The notes under the pieces were generated by a model, which saw only the letters and a program-made list of their open reading frames with translations, was not told the DNA's origin and ran no database searches. From Bordetella parapertussis (lineage in GTDB: Bacteria; Pseudomonadota; Gammaproteobacteria; Burkholderiales; Burkholderiaceae_C): a stretch of 21,142 nt of DNA. A program made the position numbers and the translations under genes. Numbering within the stretch: the first letter of the stretch is position 1; each line of letters starts with the position of its first letter. Where the stretch lies: the NCBI GenBank assembly GCA_945875935.1, contig CAMCNE010000035.1:1-21142 (forward strand), read 5' to 3'. Positions 17,529 to 21,142 of this stretch are shown piece after piece.

Positions 17529-18470
17529 TCACCGCTTGATCGGGTCTTGCTTCCTGGCTCGGGGATGCGCGGCGTCGTACACCTTGCTGAGGTGACCGAA
17601 GTCGAGCTTGGTGTAGACCTGCGTGGCACTGATGTTGGCGTGGCCGAGCAGCTCTTGCACGGCGCGCAGATCGCCGCTGGACTGCAGCACGTGGGTGGCA
17701 AACGAGTGGCGCAGCATGTGCGGATGCACGTGCGTGGGCAGCCCGGCCTGCAAGGCGCGCTGCTTGAGGCTGATGCGCACCTGGTTGGTGGTGATGCGCG
17801 CACCGCGCTGGCCCACCAACAGCGCCGGCTCGTCGGCCTTGGCCATCTGCGCGCGCAGGCCCAACCAGGTCTGCAGCGCCGCCAGCGCCGCCGCGCCCAC
17901 CGGCACGCTGCGCCGCTTGCTGCCCTTGCCCAGCACATGGGCGCTGGCGTCGGCGATGTCGATCCAGCCCACCGCGTGCGCACCGGGCTGCACATCGAGC
18001 GAGGCCAGCTCGGCCACCCGCAGCCCGCAGCCGTAGAGCAACTCGGTGATGCAGTGATCGCGCGCGGCGATGGCAGCACCTTGACGTGAGGCGTCGGGCG
18101 GCGCGCTGAAATCCGCCAGCGCCACCGCCTGATCGACCGACAGCGCCTTGGGCAGCGGTTTGGCCGCCTTGGGCGCACGCACGCCGGCCACCGGGTTTTG
18201 CAGCACCAGCCCATCGCGGCCCAGCCAGCGATAAAAGCCTCGCCACGCCGACAGTTCAATGGCGATGCTGCCGGGCGCCAGCCCCTGCGCGTGCAGTTGC
18301 CCCGCCCAGCGGCGCACATGGTGCGGCTGCACCTCGCGCAGCGGCACGGCCGCCACATCGGCCAGGCCTTGCAGCCGCGCGAAGGCCTGTGTGTACATCG
18401 TCAGCGTGCGCGCGGCCAGGCGGCGCTCGACTTGCAGATGCTGCAAGTGGGCCGCGAGATCGTCGTTCAC
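17529..18470 (-). CDS. xerC: Tyrosine recombinase XerC
   Basis: Site-specific recombinase acting with XerD at dif to resolve chromosome dimers at division. It has 313 residues: an N-terminal SAM-like core-binding domain (about 5-90) and a catalytic domain with R151 (GCGLRVAELASLD), K182 (GKGSKRR), H251 and R254 (HPHMLRHSFATH), H277 (LLGHANI) and nucleophile Y286 (QVYTKLDF). The xerC assignment rather than xerD rests on its place after dapF and the DUF484 gene, the conserved proteobacterial order. The start is a GTG (18468-18470), 19 nt after the DUF484 stop, without a clear Shine-Dalgarno. No phage or integrase context is present. Confidence 0.95.
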   Translation of the reverse strand: MNDDLAAHLQHLQVERRLAARTLTMYTQAFARLQGLADVAAVPLREVQPHHVRRWAGQLHAQGLAPGSIAIELSAWRGFYRWLGRDGLVLQNPVAGVRAPKAAKPLPKALSVDQAVALADFSAPPDASRQGAAIAARDHCITELLYGCGLRVAELASLDVQPGAHAVGWIDIADASAHVLGKGSKRRSVPVGAAALAALQTWLGLRAQMAKADEPALLVGQRGARITTNQVRISLKQRALQAGLPTHVHPHMLRHSFATHVLQSSGDLRAVQELLGHANISATQVYTKLDFGHLSKVYDAAHPRARKQDPIKR

Positions 18471-18489
18471 GCGCAGCCGCCGTTGGCCA

Positions 18490-19176
18490 TCAGGCGCGAA
18501 TCAGCCGCGACAGTCCGGCACTCGAGACCTCGCCGATGCGCATCAGGAACTCGGTGCCCATGTCGGCGGCAAAGCGCGTCGGATCGGGCGAGCCCAGCAC
18601 CAGCAGCCCGAAGGCATCGGTGCTGCTGCCATGACGCAGCGGAATCAGCGCCAGCGAAGCAACGGTCGAGGCGTCGTCCAGCCAGGTGGCCGCTTCAAAC
18701 CCGGCGTTGGCACCGCAGTACGGCAGCGAAAGGCTCGACGCGAAGCTGCGCGCGTCGGCGCTGACGGTGCGCGCAAACGGCAGCGCGGCATGCTCGGCCG
18801 AAGCACCCCACACCCGGATGCCCGCCTGCGGAATCAGGAACTGCTGCATCAGCTCGCGCACCAGCACCTCGGGCAGCACCGTCGCGTCGGTGGTCAGCAG
18901 CAGCGATCGGGTGAAGCGATGCAGCCGGTCGGCGATGGCGGCGTTTTCCTGGCCGTGGCGGATCATCTCCATGATCTTCTGCTCGAAGCCCTTGAGCCGC
19001 TCGCGCAGCAGATCCATCTGCCGCTCCTGCAGCGACACCGCGCGCGTGCCGTGCGGGCTGCTCAGCTGGATCGAGCTGAGCAAATCGGCATGGCGCTCGA
19101 AGAAGCCCGGCGTGTTGGCCAGGTAGTTGGCGATGTCGGTTTCGGTGATGCCCTGGACTCCGGTGGGATTGCTCAC
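18490..19176 (-). CDS. DUF484 family protein
   Basis: A 228-residue protein with the family's N-terminal signature ITETDIANYLANTPGFFERHADLL (here split: ITETDIANYL at 9-18, then PGFFERHADLL), a coiled-coil-like helix (LQERQMDLLRERLKGFEQKIMEM) and a GAF-like C-terminal half with FGLLVLGSPDPTRF. DUF484 proteins sit between dapF and xerC in many proteobacteria; their function is unknown. The start is placed at GTG 19174-19176, just before the conserved region. A five-codon reading frame (MSTTP) from the ATG at 19188-19190 ends in a TGA that overlaps this GTG, so either translational coupling or a small indel is possible. The open frame further upstream lacks family character. Confidence 0.85.
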   Translation of the reverse strand: MSNPTGVQGITETDIANYLANTPGFFERHADLLSSIQLSSPHGTRAVSLQERQMDLLRERLKGFEQKIMEMIRHGQENAAIADRLHRFTRSLLLTTDATVLPEVLVRELMQQFLIPQAGIRVWGASAEHAALPFARTVSADARSFASSLSLPYCGANAGFEAATWLDDASTVASLALIPLRHGSSTDAFGLLVLGSPDPTRFAADMGTEFLMRIGEVSSAGLSRLIRA

Positions 19177-19222
19177 GGTGTGGTGCTCATGGTTCGTTGA
19201 TGGACAGGATGCACGGCTGCGC

Positions 19223-20119
19223 TCAGAGGTCTTGCAGTTCGATTTCGCCTTCGAAGACCGTCTGCGCGGGACCGGCCATGAAGACATGGCTGCCCAGGCC
19301 GTCGCGCAGGCCTTGCCACTCGATGCTCAAACGGCCGCCGCGGGTGTCGACATCGACCACCGCATCGAGCAGCCCCAGGCGAATGCCCGCCACCACCGCC
19401 GCGCAGGCGCCGGTGCCGCAAGCCAGCGTCTCACCAGCACCGCGCTCGAACACGCGCAAGCGCACATGGCTGCGCGAGACGATCTGCATGAAGCCTGCGT
19501 TGACGCGGCGCGGAAAGCTGGTGTGGTGCTCGATCAGCGGGCCGAGCACTTCGACGGGTGTGCTGTCGACATCGTCGACGAGTTGAACCGCGTGCGGGTT
19601 GCCCATGGACAGCACGGCGACCTCGACCACGCGGCCCTTGAGGCTGAGCGGCCACAGATCGACGAACTGGCCAGCGGCACCGCCCTTGACCGGCACGCGA
19701 TGCGCACGCAAGCCGGCGTCGTGGAAAGGCACCTGGGGCAGATCGAAGATGGGCGCGTTCATGTCGACGCGCACGCGGCCGTCTTCGAGCATGTGAAGCT
19801 CGAGCAAGCTGTTGACCGTCTCGACGCGCAGGGTCGACTTGTCGGACAGTTTCTTGTCGCGCACATAGCGCACGAAGCAGCGCGCACCGTTGCCGCACTG
19901 TTCGACTTCTTCGCCGCTGCTGTTGAAGATGCGGTAGCCGAAATCAACGCCCTCGGTGTGGCTGCGCGTGACCACCAGGATCTGGTCGGCTCCCACGCCG
20001 AAGCGGCGATCGGCCAGCCGGCGCAGCTGCTCGGCACCCAAGGCGAGTGGCTCTTGCGTGGCGTCGAGCACGACGAAGTCGTTGCCGGCGCCCTGCATCT
20101 TGGTGAACCGGATTGTCAT
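19223..20119 (-). CDS. dapF: Diaminopimelate epimerase
   Basis: Interconverts LL- and meso-diaminopimelate, supplying both lysine and the peptidoglycan cross-linking residue. It has 298 residues, slightly longer than E. coli DapF. It begins with FTKMQGAGNDFVVLDA (5-20). The two catalytic cysteines are C75 in EQCGNGARC and C234 in LACGTGACA, each in the conserved context; GNPHAVQLVDDVD (173-185) is also typical. The ATG at 20117-20119 starts at the conserved N-terminus; the upstream in-frame extension is not conserved in character. It lies 48 nt after lpxL and 46 nt before the DUF484 gene, all co-directional and probably one transcript. Confidence 0.97.
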   Translation of the reverse strand: MTIRFTKMQGAGNDFVVLDATQEPLALGAEQLRRLADRRFGVGADQILVVTRSHTEGVDFGYRIFNSSGEEVEQCGNGARCFVRYVRDKKLSDKSTLRVETVNSLLELHMLEDGRVRVDMNAPIFDLPQVPFHDAGLRAHRVPVKGGAAGQFVDLWPLSLKGRVVEVAVLSMGNPHAVQLVDDVDSTPVEVLGPLIEHHTSFPRRVNAGFMQIVSRSHVRLRVFERGAGETLACGTGACAAVVAGIRLGLLDAVVDVDTRGGRLSIEWQGLRDGLGSHVFMAGPAQTVFEGEIELQDL

Positions 20120-20167
20120 GGGCCGATTATCGACGGCGCTCGCCGCGCCCCTTGGCGCACGCACGGC

Positions 20168-21064
20168 TCAATACAGCGAAGGCTCGCCGGGCGGGCGCGT
20201 CTTGAAGCGCCGGTGAACCCACAGGTACTGCGCCGGGTTGCGACGGATCTCCTGCTCGATCCAGCGGTTGAGCGCGACGGTATCGGCGTAGGCGTCGTCG
20301 GTGGGAAAGTGCGTCCACGGCTCAAGGAAGCGCACGCGGTAGCCCTGCGCGCCCGGCAACATCTCGGCGATCACAGGCTGCACCTTCATGTCGAGCAGCC
20401 GCGCCATGCGAGACGGCGCGAGCAGCGTGGCCGCCGGCACGCCGAAGAAGGGCACGAACTCGGCGCCCTTGATGCCGAAGTCCATGTCGGGCAGATTCAA
20501 GAAGCCTTCACCCTGACGGATGGCACGCAGCAGCGGCTTGGCGGCCTCGCGACGCGACAGCAGCCGAACCGGGCCAAAGCGCAAGCGACCTCGCAGTACC
20601 GCGGCATCGAACACCGGGTTGCTTTGCTTTTGGTAGACGGTGCAAGCCGGCCGGACGTTCGACATGCGTGCGGCAGGGGCCACCACCTCGAGCGACACGA
20701 AATGCGGCACCAGCCACATCATCGCGCCGGGGTGCTTGTCGGCAAAGTCGACGGGGCCCTCGACGTGGATGAGGCGTTGGAGCCGCTCGGGCGAGGCGTG
20801 CCACAGCAACCCACGCTCGAGGATGCTGCGGCCCATGAGCTGGAAGTGCTCGAAGGCCAGGGCGCGACGCTGCGGCTCGTCCAGCTCGGGAAAACACAGC
20901 TCGAGGTTGCGCAGCGCAATGTGCCGGCGCGAACGCGCCAGAGCCCACGACAGGCGGCCAAGGCCGCGACCCAGCGGCGCCAGCAGCGCCAGCGGCAGCC
21001 AGTGCAAGAGCCACAGCAGACCCAGACCGAGCCGCGTCAGCCCATTGGCCAGCAGCCGCTTCAC
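20168..21064 (-). CDS. Lipid A biosynthesis acyltransferase (LpxL/HtrB family)
   Basis: Transfers a secondary acyl chain from acyl-ACP to the Kdo-lipid IVA precursor at the inner membrane. It has 298 residues with an N-terminal membrane helix (about 9-30), RNLELCFPEL (52-61), the catalytic HX4E motif at H121-E126 (PHFVSLEVVAP), and a C-terminal PAQYLWVHRRFKTRPPG. The start is a GTG (21062-21064) overlapping the TGA of the upstream gene (GTGA), so it is translationally coupled to another acyltransferase of the same family. Which of the two adds which chain cannot be told from sequence, so no symbol is given to this copy. Confidence 0.92.
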   Translation of the reverse strand: MKRLLANGLTRLGLGLLWLLHWLPLALLAPLGRGLGRLSWALARSRRHIALRNLELCFPELDEPQRRALAFEHFQLMGRSILERGLLWHASPERLQRLIHVEGPVDFADKHPGAMMWLVPHFVSLEVVAPAARMSNVRPACTVYQKQSNPVFDAAVLRGRLRFGPVRLLSRREAAKPLLRAIRQGEGFLNLPDMDFGIKGAEFVPFFGVPAATLLAPSRMARLLDMKVQPVIAEMLPGAQGYRVRFLEPWTHFPTDDAYADTVALNRWIEQEIRRNPAQYLWVHRRFKTRPPGEPSLY

Positions 21065-21142
21065 GGCAAGGCCTTTTCGCCCAGCGCCGACAGCCCGCCC
21101 GAGCGCGGCTGCTTGTAGCGGTGATAGCCCCAGAGGTACTGC
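21061..21142 (-). CDS. C-terminal end of a second LpxL-type acyltransferase (cut by window edge)
   Basis: Only the last 26 codons are visible. Reading leftward from the edge they start QYLWGYHRYKQPR and end GEKALP then TGA. QYLWGYHRYK is the characteristic C-terminal signature of lauroyl/myristoyl acyltransferases and parallels QYLWVHRRFK in the next gene, showing a tandem pair of paralogues. The stop overlaps the following gene's GTG. The rest lies outside the window. Confidence 0.8.
   Translation of the reverse strand, partial: QYLWGYHRYKQPRSGGLSALGEKALP

Noticed and set aside
17529..18470. Phage or island integrase
   Set aside because: The gene lies in the conserved dapF-DUF484-xerC order and no attachment site, tRNA or phage gene is nearby.
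19127..21118. 663-codon open frame on the plus strand antisense to dapF and lpxL (likewise 8749-10371 across glmS and 10468-12123 across rlmI/pdeM)
   Set aside because: Same shadow character and crosses several gene boundaries including intergenic gaps.

Overview
The window is GC-rich DNA from a Gram-negative bacterium, almost certainly a betaproteobacterium of the order Burkholderiales. The basis is the lpxL/dapF/DUF484/xerC gene order, the lipid A acyltransferases, a SUV3-type helicase and the dense, often overlapping minus-strand genes. I cannot assign a genus. Every gene except the one at 5284-6099 has the strong GC3 bias of the host, which also produces very long spurious ORFs on the antisense strands.

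Layout, left to right. (1) 1-979: a VapBC-type toxin-antitoxin pair with its own promoter and a perfect palindromic operator candidate. It is bracketed by two copies of a 55-bp hairpin repeat whose cores lie in opposite orientation. (2) 1044-3898: a SUV3-family RNA helicase and a TerB-like protein, both on the minus strand. (3) 4130-5105: a small secreted protein (plus) convergent with a CIA30-domain protein (minus). (4) 5284-7866: an accessory-looking islet with an AT-richer unknown gene, a secreted SGNH hydrolase translationally coupled to it, and a convergent glycosyltransferase-like gene overlapping the hydrolase by 26 bp. (5) 8002-11124: glmS and the 23S rRNA methyltransferase gene rlmI, both minus. 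(6) 11233-17180: a complete four-gene 'ligase-associated DNA damage response' operon (MBL-fold exonuclease, ATP-dependent DNA ligase, Lhr-Core-type DEXH helicase, PdeM metallophosphoesterase) with every junction overlapping. (7) 17230-17496: a small zf-TFIIB zinc-ribbon gene divergent from that operon. (8) 17529-21142: housekeeping minus-strand cluster lpxL-lpxL-dapF-DUF484-xerC, entering from the right edge.

The observation I rate highest is a perfect CTGT-N8-ACAG sequence (17188-17203), the LexA/SOS-box consensus. It sits in the 49-bp gap between the repair operon and the divergent zinc-ribbon gene, suggesting SOS control of both. The second is the pair of palindromic repeats flanking the toxin-antitoxin pair, whose arm/core arrangement hints at core inversion. 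No tRNA, rRNA, CRISPR array, insertion sequence or integron attC site was seen, and no stretch over 300 bases lacks a gene.
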